Assembly: GCA_050874585.1 (NCBI GenBank)
Contig: JBNMKZ010000007.1
Coordinates: 9,263-73,262, forward strand
Direction of reading: 5' to 3'
Source: UBA1067 sp050874585
GTDB taxonomy: Bacteria; Verrucomicrobiota; Kiritimatiellia; RFP12; UBA1067
DNA length: 64,000 nucleotides
Part shown: piece after piece, positions 40,123 through 48,397 of the stretch
Layout of the letters: each line of letters starts with the position of its first letter
Numbering within the stretch: position 1 is the first letter of the stretch
Position numbers and translations under genes: made by a program
The notes under the pieces: model-generated
Seen by the model: only the letters and a program-made list of their open reading frames with translations
What the model was told of the DNA's origin: nothing
Databases searched by the model: none

Positions 40123-41102
40123 CTCGCACCCCCTCCTCGCTGACCAAGGGTCTTCCGCAGGCGCTTGATGAGCTTGCCCGGATGCGTCCACATGTAGAAT
40201 TGCCGCGCCAGCAGGGCACGATGGCGAATGTTCCACTGGTAGCCATGGGCATTCAGCCGCCGCGCCGACTCTATCGGCTGACTGAAGATGTTGAGCAAGA
40301 AGGCTTCGAACCGCGCCTCGTACCACTCAATCGGATGACGGAAGGTCGGGGCTGTCAACTTCGCAAAATAGGCCTCATCGTCCCGATCGAGCCGAATAAT
40401 CTCCTCGATTGCCCGGTCCATGTCGTCCCGCGACGAAACGCGAACCATGCACGACGGGTCGAAATCATCCTCTATCCGCGGATTGCCGTAGTAGATTGGC
40501 ACGCTTCGGGCGGCAAGTGCCTCCATCACCTTTTCGGTCGTATACCCGGGTACGACCGAGTTCTCAAAGGCAATGTTGAACTTGTAACGGGAGATGAAGG
40601 CCAACTTGTCCGCCACCCGACCGCCGACGTTGTTGAAGAGCTTGCCGCCGGAAGCCACGGGCTTGTACTTCGAAAGCTTCCTGAAGAATTCAAGCCGCGC
40701 AGGATCGCCATCCTCGTTGGAAACGACAAACGAGCAGAATTCGCGCCGCGCCAGCGCGGCACATTCATCGGGCGTTGGACGCGCCTGCTCACACAACTGC
40801 CTGAAAGTCCCATAGGCCGCGAAAAGCGGAAGGCGCAGGTAGCGGTCGCCGAACGAGAGGTTGTCAAACCCAACGGCATAGTCGAAGTGGTTGAAGTTCG
40901 GCACATAACTTTCACCAACGATGACAAGGCGAACCGCATCAGGGAAATCAAGGTAATCATCGCCGAGGCCACCGTCAATGACGTATTCCGGGTGGACGGA
41001 ATCCAACTGGACATCAAAGTGTCGTTTCAGGATTCGGTAGGCCCAGATGTTCTCAGGCCGCAGGCCATAGTAATCGGCGAAGTGAATGCGGATTGTCTTC
41101 AT
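40119..41102 (-). CDS. GT10-like alpha-1,3-fucosyltransferase
   Basis: 327 residues from the ATG at 41102. The C-terminal half has the GT10 signature FNIAFENSVVPGYTTEKVMEALAARSVPIYYG. The N-terminal half includes HFDYAVGFDN. Members transfer fucose from GDP-fucose, in some bacteria to make host-like (Lewis-type) structures. The middle gene of a three-glycosyltransferase operon. Donor and acceptor are inferred from the family. Confidence 0.85.
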   Translation of the reverse strand: MKTIRIHFADYYGLRPENIWAYRILKRHFDVQLDSVHPEYVIDGGLGDDYLDFPDAVRLVIVGESYVPNFNHFDYAVGFDNLSFGDRYLRLPLFAAYGTFRQLCEQARPTPDECAALARREFCSFVVSNEDGDPARLEFFRKLSKYKPVASGGKLFNNVGGRVADKLAFISRYKFNIAFENSVVPGYTTEKVMEALAARSVPIYYGNPRIEDDFDPSCMVRVSSRDDMDRAIEEIIRLDRDDEAYFAKLTAPTFRHPIEWYEARFEAFLLNIFSQPIESARRLNAHGYQWNIRHRALLARQFYMWTHPGKLIKRLRKTLGQRGGGAR

Positions 41103-41131
41103 TTCGACTGAATCCACCAACGGATTCCCTC

Positions 41132-41914
41132 CTACTTCTCCCACAGTTCCTTGACCCAAGGGCAGGGAAGCGTCCAGGTGTTCAGGTGCCTGCCATGGTA
41201 TCCGCGAATGGCCTCCTCGGGCGTCGGCTGCCCATGGAAGCAGAGAATGCGCGCCGCCGTGCGCAGGCGCGGCACCAGAAAGTGGTTAAGCGGCCAAGGC
41301 CAGGTGCAGCTCCGCTTGAACGAGCACACGAAATCACCCGGCCAGAAGTTCACGTTCTCAAATCCAACCGCATGCGTCATGTAGGACTGCTCCGTCCCGT
41401 AGACCTCGGGATTCATCGCCACATCCACTTCGCGCCTGAACGTCTCGTAGATGTAATTGCTTTTCTCGCCCGCGTCAAACCGAAAGCAACTGGAGTTCCC
41501 GCAAAACGGCACCTTGCGAAAGATGCGCTTACGCCATTCAATCCAGTTGTGGATGATGCAGAACGCCCCCGGGCGATAGTCGAAGAACGGGTCAAGATCG
41601 CCAACGATAATCTGATCGATATCGAGGAAAAGAGTCGGTCCCTCCAGCGCGGCAAATCCCTTTTGAAAAAGGAGGAGCTTGACATAAATGTTCGGCCAGG
41701 TCGGGTAGCGGGCGTTCACATGCAGCCAGTCCGGCTTCTCTGGAAAAGGACACGCCTCGACGCCTTCCACCAAGCCGTCTGGGGCATCCGTTACGCAAAC
41801 GAAGCGAAACGGACGATGAAGGTGCGCCTTCACGCCGCGATAAATGCGGTTCACGTACTCAGCCGAGTACATTGTCCCCCACTTGAGTGTCAGAATGTTT
41901 ACTTTCGCTTGCAT
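41132..41914 (-). CDS. Glycosyltransferase with DxD motif
   Basis: 260 residues from the ATG at 41914, 6 nt after TGGTATAAT. Starts MQAKVNILTLKWGTMYSAEYVNRIY; the metal-binding DxD is in LFLDIDQIIVGDLDPFF, in the style of GT8-like enzymes. GTEQSYMTHA and a terminal WPWPLNHFLVP region follow. First gene of the glycosyltransferase operon. Exact sugar unknown. Confidence 0.78.
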   Translation of the reverse strand: MQAKVNILTLKWGTMYSAEYVNRIYRGVKAHLHRPFRFVCVTDAPDGLVEGVEACPFPEKPDWLHVNARYPTWPNIYVKLLLFQKGFAALEGPTLFLDIDQIIVGDLDPFFDYRPGAFCIIHNWIEWRKRIFRKVPFCGNSSCFRFDAGEKSNYIYETFRREVDVAMNPEVYGTEQSYMTHAVGFENVNFWPGDFVCSFKRSCTWPWPLNHFLVPRLRTAARILCFHGQPTPEEAIRGYHGRHLNTWTLPCPWVKELWEK

Positions 41915-41920
41915 AGCGGC

Positions 41921-41929
41921 ATTATACCA
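41921..41929 (-). promoter_or_regulatory. Promoter of glycosyltransferase operon, leaderless spacing
   Basis: Minus strand TGGTATAAT with the ATG only 6 nt after the -10 hexamer. Confidence 0.6.
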
Positions 41930-41998
41930 TATCCCTTCCGCTCGAAGCAACTTGCCCCACCCGACCACTATGGCAGCCTGAACCACATCTTCTGCGAC

Positions 41999-43003
41999 TC
42001 AACTCACCACCACCCAGTGACCACCCTTGTCGGGTCCCCTGCGGACAAGAAATCCCTTTTTCTTGAGTCCTGTCAGGAGTCGCTCGGCCTGCCGCGTGGA
42101 GATTGAATAGGTCTCGGCTATCCGCGCAGCCGTCAATGTTCCATCAAGACGCAACAGTTCCTGGAGATCGCGCTCACGGGAAGAGAGTCTTACACCGACA
42201 CTTACACCGACATTTACACCGACATTCTTGAATTCTTCACCCTTGCCCTTGATTGCCTGCAAGATGCGCTCAAGCATGAAGTCGATGAACGGTTCCGAAT
42301 TGCCCAGAAGCGTTGAGCGCCGTATGGAGAGGTAGTAACCGCTTTGGTTCTCCCAGACGATGTTCTCGATGGGGGCGGCGTAGAATGCGTTTCTCCACTT
42401 TCCAAGAATGGCGGTCTGCCAATAGCGTCCCGTCCTGCCGTTGCCGTCCTGGAAAGGATGGATGAACTCGAACTCATAATGGAACACGCAACTCTTCACG
42501 AGCGGGTGGGATCCGGATTCGTTCAGCCACTTGAACAGATCCTTCATGAGCTTCGGCACCTGCGCGGCAGGCGGAGCCATATGTATGACGTTTCCTGCAC
42601 CGTCGATGACGCCGACCTGTCCCGTGCGAAACACTCCGGCGGTCTCGACGAGACCGCCCATCATCAGCTTGTGGACTTTGAGGAGGTCTTTCATCTTGTA
42701 GGGGTCGATGCTTTCTATCGCCTCATATGCCGCCGCTGCGCACAAGACCTCGTCAATCTCCCTTTGCGGAGCAACAACCTTCTTCCCTTCGAGAACGGCG
42801 ATGACCTGATCCTCCGTGAGGGTGTTGCCCTCGATGGCGGTTGAACCGTGAATAGTCTTGATGCGGTTTGTCTTGCGAAGCCGCACACCTTTGACGCCGG
42901 AAATCTCGATGTCAAACCTCTCCGCGGCGGCGGATATCTCGGCGATGAGATTCACCGCCCTCTCGCTCACATTGTAGGGTGGAGTGTATTTCATGGAACT
43001 CAT
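41999..43003 (-). CDS. Fic-domain protein with C-terminal winged helix (copy 1)
   Basis: 334 residues. Complete Fic motif HPFQDGNGRTGR (about 192-203). An N-terminal inhibitory motif of the S/T-x3-E-G/N type is visible in STAIEGNTL. So this is a self-inhibited AMPylation-type enzyme. A short repeat linker NVGVNVGVSVGV (DNA 42193-42230) joins a C-terminal winged-helix DNA-binding domain (ERDLQELLRLDGTLTAARIAETYS, ending KGFLVRRGPDKGGHW). It overlaps the RapZ-C-like gene by ATGA. A homologous pair is next to the tmRNA. The target of AMPylation is unknown. Confidence 0.88.
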   Translation of the reverse strand: MSSMKYTPPYNVSERAVNLIAEISAAAERFDIEISGVKGVRLRKTNRIKTIHGSTAIEGNTLTEDQVIAVLEGKKVVAPQREIDEVLCAAAAYEAIESIDPYKMKDLLKVHKLMMGGLVETAGVFRTGQVGVIDGAGNVIHMAPPAAQVPKLMKDLFKWLNESGSHPLVKSCVFHYEFEFIHPFQDGNGRTGRYWQTAILGKWRNAFYAAPIENIVWENQSGYYLSIRRSTLLGNSEPFIDFMLERILQAIKGKGEEFKNVGVNVGVSVGVRLSSRERDLQELLRLDGTLTAARIAETYSISTRQAERLLTGLKKKGFLVRRGPDKGGHWVVVS

Positions 43004-43416
43004 TTATTGTCCCCTCCTGTTTTCCAATATGATTTGGCCGAATGCACAACCTCGACCTCGACTCCGTCTATTGCAGCAAGCCACTTCGCCATGCGCTCGG
43101 CGAAGTACACGGAGCGATGCTGACCTCCGGTGCAGCCGAAGGCGACCTGGAGATGGTCGCGGCCATCGCGCTTGTATTGATCGACAGACTGGCGAACAAG
43201 TGTCTCGGACGCCCCAAGGAACGGCTCGACCGCCTCCGAGAATCGGGCGAAAAAGTCCACCACAGGCTTATCACACCCCGTGTAGCCGCGCAAGGTTTCA
43301 TTCCAGAAAGGATTAGGCATCGCCCGGCAGTCAAAGACAAAGCCACCGCCGTTCCCGGTCGGATCTTCCGGGAGGCCTCTTTTGTACGAGAATGATATGA
43401 CGGTGACTTTCAGCAT
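43000..43416 (-). CDS. Stand-alone RapZ C-terminal-domain-like protein
   Basis: 138 residues from the ATG at 43416 (TTG at 43425 also possible). Matches the C-terminal domain of RapZ/YvcJ: VISFSYKRGLP, VFDCRAMPNPFW, LRGYTGCDKPVVDFF and the hallmark FGCTGGQHRSVYFAERMAKWL. The N-terminal kinase-like P-loop domain of RapZ is absent. In E. coli this domain binds small RNAs. No ribosome site is evident. Translationally coupled to the Fic gene. Confidence 0.82.
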   Translation of the reverse strand: MLKVTVISFSYKRGLPEDPTGNGGGFVFDCRAMPNPFWNETLRGYTGCDKPVVDFFARFSEAVEPFLGASETLVRQSVDQYKRDGRDHLQVAFGCTGGQHRSVYFAERMAKWLAAIDGVEVEVVHSAKSYWKTGGDNK

Positions 43417-43570
43417 AGAATACAAATTGTTAGAACTGACATTTCATACGACAACCCAATCCTTGTCGCCATGTTCCCAAGCCCCTCATCCTTTCGTCTT
43501 TCCATCCATACACGCCCCCTTCCTGCTTGGCGAGGTCGGACAAAGACGACATCACCCCTGACGATCAGGT

Positions 43571-43632
43571 CAAGACGCTTCGCCATGCGCCCGCCCTAAT
43601 GGTGAAGGTGGCGAGACTCGAACCCAGTGTCC
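43571..43632 (-). repeat. Decayed copy of tmRNA 3' end (attachment-site-like direct repeat)
   Basis: 27 bases (CAAGACGCTTCGCCATGCGC and following) are identical to 44928-44954, the flank of the tmRNA gene. The next about 35 match the tmRNA T-arm and CCA end (GAGTCGAACCC-type) with several changes. It marks the far edge of a segment containing the second Fic gene, like attL/attR of an integrated island. No integrase is present. The rest of 43433-43855 shows nothing clear. Confidence 0.65.
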
Positions 43633-43855
43633 GGAAAATAGGGGAAACATTATTTTTGAGTGGCCCCACCTATCCGTTTTTCGGACTGCCGCACCTCCGA
43701 TTCTCTCTATTCTTCAAGAGCCGTTTTATCGTTTCAGCCTTTGTTTTCAAGGTTTTCATGCTCCTTTCGCGCAGATGGGATTTTGGATGATGCCAGCCCA
43801 TCCCAGGTGTAAGACTACACGCCAACGGCCTTGTGGATGACCCCCACGCGGCTTA

Positions 43856-44848
43856 TCAGACAACCTCCCAATGACCGCCTTTGTCCGGGCCGACGCGGCG
43901 GATTAGGTCGGCGTCTTTCAGCTTTCGAATGTTCTTCTTCACACCGGCGATGGAAAGCCCTGTGGCATTGGCAATCTCCGCCATTGTAATATCTGGCATC
44001 GATTTCATGATCGAAAGGATTTTCTGGTCACTTTTCTGGTTACTTTTCTGGTTACATTTCTCGCTAGTAGCCTCATACGCCTTGCCCTTGGCCTTAAGCG
44101 TCCGCAGAATCTTATCAAGCATGAAGTCGATAAACGGCCCGCACTCGCCGGCGGCTGTGGAGGAGCGAATGGCCTGGTAGTATTCCTGCTGGTGCGCCCA
44201 GACGATGTTCTCGACCGGCGCACCATAGAACTCGTTGCGCCAGGAGCCGAGAAGCGCGGTCTGCCAGAGCCGCCCGGTGCGTCCGTTGCCGTCCGGGAAT
44301 GGGTGGATGAACTCGAACTCGTAGTGGAACACGCAGCTCTTGATCAGCACCGGGTCTTCGCAGTCGGCAAGCCACGCGAAGAGGTCTTTCACGAGCGAGG
44401 GAACATTGGTGAACGGCGGAGCCATGTGGACAACGTTTCCGGCGCCATCCATCACGCCGACATTGCAGTTCCGAAACTTTCCGGGGCGGTCAACCAGCCC
44501 TTTCGTCATCAAACCGTGCGCCTTCAAGAGGTCGTTTATAGAATATGGGTTAAACGACGCTATCGCCTCGTAGGCGGCGTGCGCACCCTTGACCTCGTCA
44601 ATCTCGCGCTGTGGCCCCGACACGCGCGTGCCAGCGAGGATGGCCGTTATCTGCTCCTCGGTCAGCGTGTTGCCCTCGATGGCCGTTGTGCCGCGAATCG
44701 TGCGAATGTGGTTGATCTTGCGGAGACGAACGCCATCCGGACCTTCGAGGATAATCCTGTACCGTTCGATGGCGGCGGCGATTTCGGCGATAAGATTCAT
44801 CGCCCTGCCGCTCACCTTGTACGGGGGAATGTACTTTTTGGAACTCAT
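43856..44848 (-). CDS. Fic-domain protein with C-terminal winged helix (copy 2)
   Basis: 330 residues from the ATG at 44848 (AGGAGGG upstream). Paralogue of the 41999-43003 protein over its whole length: inhibitory TTAIEGNTL, Fic motif HPFPDGNGRTGR, C-terminal winged helix (ITMAEIANATGLSIAGVKKNIRKL type) and the same ending, RVGPDKGGHW. The linker here is a different short repeat, KCNQKSNQKSDQK (DNA 44025-44062). It lies between two copies of the tmRNA 3' end. Confidence 0.88.
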   Translation of the reverse strand: MSSKKYIPPYKVSGRAMNLIAEIAAAIERYRIILEGPDGVRLRKINHIRTIRGTTAIEGNTLTEEQITAILAGTRVSGPQREIDEVKGAHAAYEAIASFNPYSINDLLKAHGLMTKGLVDRPGKFRNCNVGVMDGAGNVVHMAPPFTNVPSLVKDLFAWLADCEDPVLIKSCVFHYEFEFIHPFPDGNGRTGRLWQTALLGSWRNEFYGAPVENIVWAHQQEYYQAIRSSTAAGECGPFIDFMLDKILRTLKAKGKAYEATSEKCNQKSNQKSDQKILSIMKSMPDITMAEIANATGLSIAGVKKNIRKLKDADLIRRVGPDKGGHWEVV

Positions 44849-44956
44849 TGCTCGTTCCCTCCTGTTTCTGTTTTCCAATCTGGTTTTGCCGTGTGCATGA
44901 CCTCAACCTCGACTCCGTCTATTACAGCAAGACGCTTCGCCATGCGCCCGCCCTGA
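44845..44956 (-). pseudogene. RapZ-C-like C-terminal fragment
   Basis: The minus strand upstream of fic copy 2 still encodes GGRMAKRLAVIDGVEVEVMH and ends in a TGA overlapping the Fic ATG. This is the C-terminus of the 43000-43416 protein. Its 5' part is cut off at the tmRNA 3' end, showing that the rapZC-fic pair recombined there. Confidence 0.7.
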
Positions 44957-45310
44957 TGGTGGAGGTGAGGGGAGTCGAACCCCTGTCCGAAACAGCTCCG
45001 ACCAAACTTCTACGCGTGTAGTGGGCCTTTCATCTCGAACCAGGTATGCCGACACACGGGCTTATCCCAGTCCAACCGTTCGATTCGGCTCCCTGCAGCG
45101 GGCGAGCGGAGCTCCCTGCAGCGAGGCCAACTGAATTATGCCTTACCGCTTAGTTGACGTCGGCGGCTCGACATCGGGGCCGTTAATTAGGCCGCGAGAG
45201 CGTAATCGTTGTTCGCAATTACAGTTTGTTCCCGTTTTTTAACGTGGCCAACGAGAATCCACGACGCGCGATCTGACCTCGGCATATCCCGTCGAAACCG
45301 GATCACCCCC
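44957..45310 (-). ncRNA. ssrA: tmRNA (SsrA), tag ANNDYALAA
   Basis: 354 nt. The 5' end GGGGGTGATCCGGTTTCGACG pairs with the 3' CACCTCC to form the acceptor, and the T-arm AGGGG-TTCGACT-CCCCT and encoded CCA (44957-44959) close the tRNA-like domain. The tag reading frame is GCGAACAACGATTACGC onward, giving ANNDYALAA then TAA (about 45187-45216). It rescues stalled ribosomes and marks the product for proteolysis. The 3' end is an integration hot spot, and a duplicate of it lies 1.36 kb away. Confidence 0.95.
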
Positions 45311-45328
45311 AAAAGGGCTTGTGCGGAT

Positions 45329-45337
45329 ATTATACCA
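45329..45337 (-). promoter_or_regulatory. Promoter of ssrA, abutting REP-like repeat
   Basis: Minus strand TGGTATAAT (-10 hexamer 45329-45334), about 19 nt before the mature 5' end. Confidence 0.6.
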
Positions 45338-45500
45338 AAAAACCGCTTGCTCGGGGGCTTGCGCGGCGGCTCGCCCGAGAGGAGGGCCACCCACAGGCAC
45401 CACGCGGCAGATGGTTTTGCCGCGCCTGCCGCCCGGCAGGCCATCGAAACTGCCGCGCTCGCGCCTACAGAACGCCTGCAAAATGGTGGACAAGGCCCAC
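45338..45500. repeat. REP-like dispersed repeat, copy 3
   Basis: About 45 bp from TTGCTCGGGGGCTTGCGCGG match 38929-38970 almost exactly, with looser similarity after (ATGGTTTTGCCGCGCCTG). The GC-rich stretch 45500-45860 that follows shows no gene. Confidence 0.75.
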
Positions 45501-45865
45501 AACGGGCGGAAGTGAGGATCGGGTGGGGCGCGACGAACTCGACCAGGGTGGCCACGCGCCCCCGCGCCGTCGGCCGTCAGCCGAGCACCCGCCCCGGCGC
45601 GGGTCAGCACGGTTGCCGGCGGCACGGGGGCACCGAGACAAGGCTCTCACTCGCGACACTTCGCGCGCGCCCTCTCGCCCGAGGCGAAGGACAAGCGCGG
45701 CAAAGCGCGCAAGAGGAGACACCCGGCCCGGCGAGGGCATGCCGCTACGCTCCCATAACCGAATAATTCGTGCATTAAACGCAAGATTCCATGAATCAAA
45801 CGGCTTCGCGGCGGATGCCGATGGGAACGATCCCAACGCGGCATGGGCAAGTGCCGCGCCTCCCG

Positions 45866-45960
45866 TGCCCATCAGCGGCAGACTTACTCATGAGTAAATC
45901 AAAACTTACTCATGAGTAAGTCTAAAGTTACTCATAGAGTAAGTTTTCTTCCGATGGGCA
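45866..45960. repeat. Structured intergenic element, copy 2
   Basis: Homologue of 3135-3228. Ends TGCCCATC (45866) and GATGGGCA (45953-45960); three TTACT...AGTAA sites start at 45884, 45906 and 45928, again 22 bp apart. Internal bases differ from copy 1 (CATG in place of GCCG/CGGC) on both arms of the hairpin, so pairing is kept. The third site has one extra base. It lies about 200 bp downstream of the recD2 stop. Confidence 0.8.
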
Positions 45961-46159
45961 CGGCAATTTCGCACCGTCCGCATCTCCCAAACGGACGGCA
46001 GGCGGAGGCATCTCCCGTCCTGGGCTCTTCGCACCTCCGTTCGCGGCACTTCTGGGGGTTCATGTCCGCATCGTTTTTGCCGCGCTTACGCTCTGCATCT
46101 CGCGGAAACGCTCGACTTTCTCATCGCTGCCCGCGTCCTGTCGCAGGGGCTATAAGAGT

Positions 46160-48385
46160 CTAAACGGATGCAGTCCCCTTCGCCAGGGTCTGAAGGCGTT
46201 CGGCCAGTCCCGTGCGGCGCTCACGGACGGTGTTCGTCTTGATGGCCTGGTCAACCGCATACGGTACGCCCATCAGCAGCACGAGCTTGCGTCCCCGCGT
46301 AATCGCCGTATAAAGGAGGTTGCGCTGAAGCATGACATAATGCTGGGTATGGATGATGACGATGACCGCCGGGTATTCGCTCCCCTGCGACTTGTGGATG
46401 GTCATCGCATAGGCGAGGACGAGCTCGTCCAAGTCGCCCGCCTCGTACTTAACGGGCCGCCCGTCGAATGTGACGATCAACGACCGGGACTCCGCATCAA
46501 CGCCCTTGACGAACCCGACATCCCCATTGTAGACATCCTTATCATAGTTGTTGCGAAGCTGCATGACACGGTCGCCGACGCGGAAGGTCGTTCCACCGCG
46601 AATGAGTGCCGGGCCAGTCGGATTGAGTGCCTTCTGGATTTCCACGTTCAGGTTCTCCGTCCCGAGCATATTCCGCCGCATGGGCGTCAACACCTGCACA
46701 TCCTGAAGGGGATCCATTCCAAACTTGCGCGGGATGCGCGTCGTCATGAACTCAATCGCCCGCTGAACGCAGAGGGCCGGATCCTCAATGCGCATGAAAT
46801 AGAAGTCCGTCTCACCCGAACGTACCTCAAGGGGTTCACCCGCATTGACGTGGTGGGCATTCGTCACAATGAGTCCGGACGAATCCTGCCGGAAGATGAA
46901 CTCAAGGCGCGTCGAGGCGATGACACCCGACTTAATCAAGTCCCCAAGGACGCTCCCGGCTCCGACGCTCGGCAACTGATCCGTGTCGCCGACCCAAACG
47001 ACGACGGCCGTATCGGGGAGGGCCGAAAGCAAGTCCGCCGCAAGGCCGATGTCAATCATCGACGTCTCGTCAAAGATAAAGACATCCCCTTCCAGGCGAT
47101 TGTCCGCGTCAAAGGTGAAGCGGTTCGTCACGGGATTCCACTTGAGCAGGCGATGAATCGTCTGGGCGGGCGCTCCCACGCTTTCCGTCATGCGCTTGGC
47201 GGCGCGTCCCGTGGGGGCGGCCAGGGTCACGCGAAGCCCCCGCCTGCCATAAATCTCGACGAGCGCTCGGATAATCGTCGTCTTGCCGACACCCGGTCCA
47301 CCCGTGATGATCGAAAACTTGCTGGAAAGCGAACGCTCCAAGGCCTGACGCTGTTTGACGGCCAGGGTGAACCCGGCCCGCGACTCCCACCAGTCGATGG
47401 CCTTCTCGACATCAAGGTCGCGAAACGCATGCGGCGTCTTGAGAATCGCCTGCACCCGACCGGCCGTGCGACGCTCGCTGAAGAACAGCGTCTTCGGGTA
47501 AATGCGGCGCGGCGATTCCGACCCGTCGACGATGACGCGCCGCTCGGCAATCTCCGCCTCAAGGGCCGTGCCGAGCACCTCAACCGGAATGCCCGTTAGC
47601 TCGTTGCCCTTCACAAGCAGTTCGTTCTCGTATGTCCAGCAATGGCCGCCGTCCTCGGCCTCCTTTGCAAGGGCATAGGAAATCGTCGCCCGGGCACGCA
47701 GCTGCGAATCTTTCGCAATGCCGACCGAAAGCGCAATACGGTCGGCCGTCGCAAAGCCGATGCCCCAAATGTCGTGGCACAGCTTGTAGGGGTCGGCCTT
47801 CACAATCGCTATCGCGTCCGGACCGTACTTGCGGACAATCTTCGTCATCTTCGTGATGCTGATGCCATACGTCTGCCCGAAAATCATGTTCTCGCGCATC
47901 GTCTCATTCGCGTGCCAGCTTTCCCGAATTTGAGCAATCTTCGCCGCGCCAAGCTTCGGCACCTCGCGCAAGCGCGCCGATTGCGTCGAGAGGACGGTCA
48001 GCGTATTCTCACCGAATGTCTCGACGATGCGCTTGGCCAGCACCTTGCCAATGCCGCGAATCAGCCCCGAAGCGAGATACCGCTCGATTCCCGCCAGCGT
48101 CTTCGGGGCCATGCAGGTAATCCGTTCGGCCTTGAACTGCCGCCCATGCACCCTGTCCGTCACCCACTGTCCCTCGGCACGGATATCCTCACCCTCCCAG
48201 ACGGCCTGCGTCTTGCCAACAACCGTAATCTCGTTCAACCGACGCAACGCATAGCCGGACGGAAGTTCGACATGCAGGACAGTATAGCCGTTCTCGTCGT
48301 TATGGAAGACGACGGAGCGGATAGTCCCCTCAACGGCCTCCTGTTCGGGCCGGGCCCCATCCGACGACTCCTTGCGCACATCCAT
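46160..48385 (-). CDS. recD2: RecD2-type ATP-dependent DNA helicase
   Basis: 741 residues. The N-terminal OB/HhH region contains YLASGLIRGIGKVLAKRIVETFG, then a helicase core with Walker A GGPGVGKTT, Walker B FIFDETSMID, GDTDQLPSVGAGSVL, and the C-terminal motifs QLRNNYDKDVYNGD and AMTIHKSQGSEY. A 5'-3' helicase of superfamily 1, used in DNA repair without RecBC. Long N-terminal region (about 340 residues) distinguishes RecD2 from RecD. 12 bp gap to the upstream gene. Confidence 0.93.
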   Translation of the reverse strand: MDVRKESSDGARPEQEAVEGTIRSVVFHNDENGYTVLHVELPSGYALRRLNEITVVGKTQAVWEGEDIRAEGQWVTDRVHGRQFKAERITCMAPKTLAGIERYLASGLIRGIGKVLAKRIVETFGENTLTVLSTQSARLREVPKLGAAKIAQIRESWHANETMRENMIFGQTYGISITKMTKIVRKYGPDAIAIVKADPYKLCHDIWGIGFATADRIALSVGIAKDSQLRARATISYALAKEAEDGGHCWTYENELLVKGNELTGIPVEVLGTALEAEIAERRVIVDGSESPRRIYPKTLFFSERRTAGRVQAILKTPHAFRDLDVEKAIDWWESRAGFTLAVKQRQALERSLSSKFSIITGGPGVGKTTIIRALVEIYGRRGLRVTLAAPTGRAAKRMTESVGAPAQTIHRLLKWNPVTNRFTFDADNRLEGDVFIFDETSMIDIGLAADLLSALPDTAVVVWVGDTDQLPSVGAGSVLGDLIKSGVIASTRLEFIFRQDSSGLIVTNAHHVNAGEPLEVRSGETDFYFMRIEDPALCVQRAIEFMTTRIPRKFGMDPLQDVQVLTPMRRNMLGTENLNVEIQKALNPTGPALIRGGTTFRVGDRVMQLRNNYDKDVYNGDVGFVKGVDAESRSLIVTFDGRPVKYEAGDLDELVLAYAMTIHKSQGSEYPAVIVIIHTQHYVMLQRNLLYTAITRGRKLVLLMGVPYAVDQAIKTNTVRERRTGLAERLQTLAKGTASV

Positions 48386-48397
48386 CTTACGACACCG

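Noticed and set aside
43598..43632. tRNA-like T-arm sequence
   Set aside because: Not a tRNA gene: it aligns to the tmRNA 3' end and has mutated pairing; treated as a remnant.
45500..45860. Search for RNase P, SRP or 6S RNA in the GC-rich gap beside ssrA
   Set aside because: No conserved core of any of these was seen on either strand.
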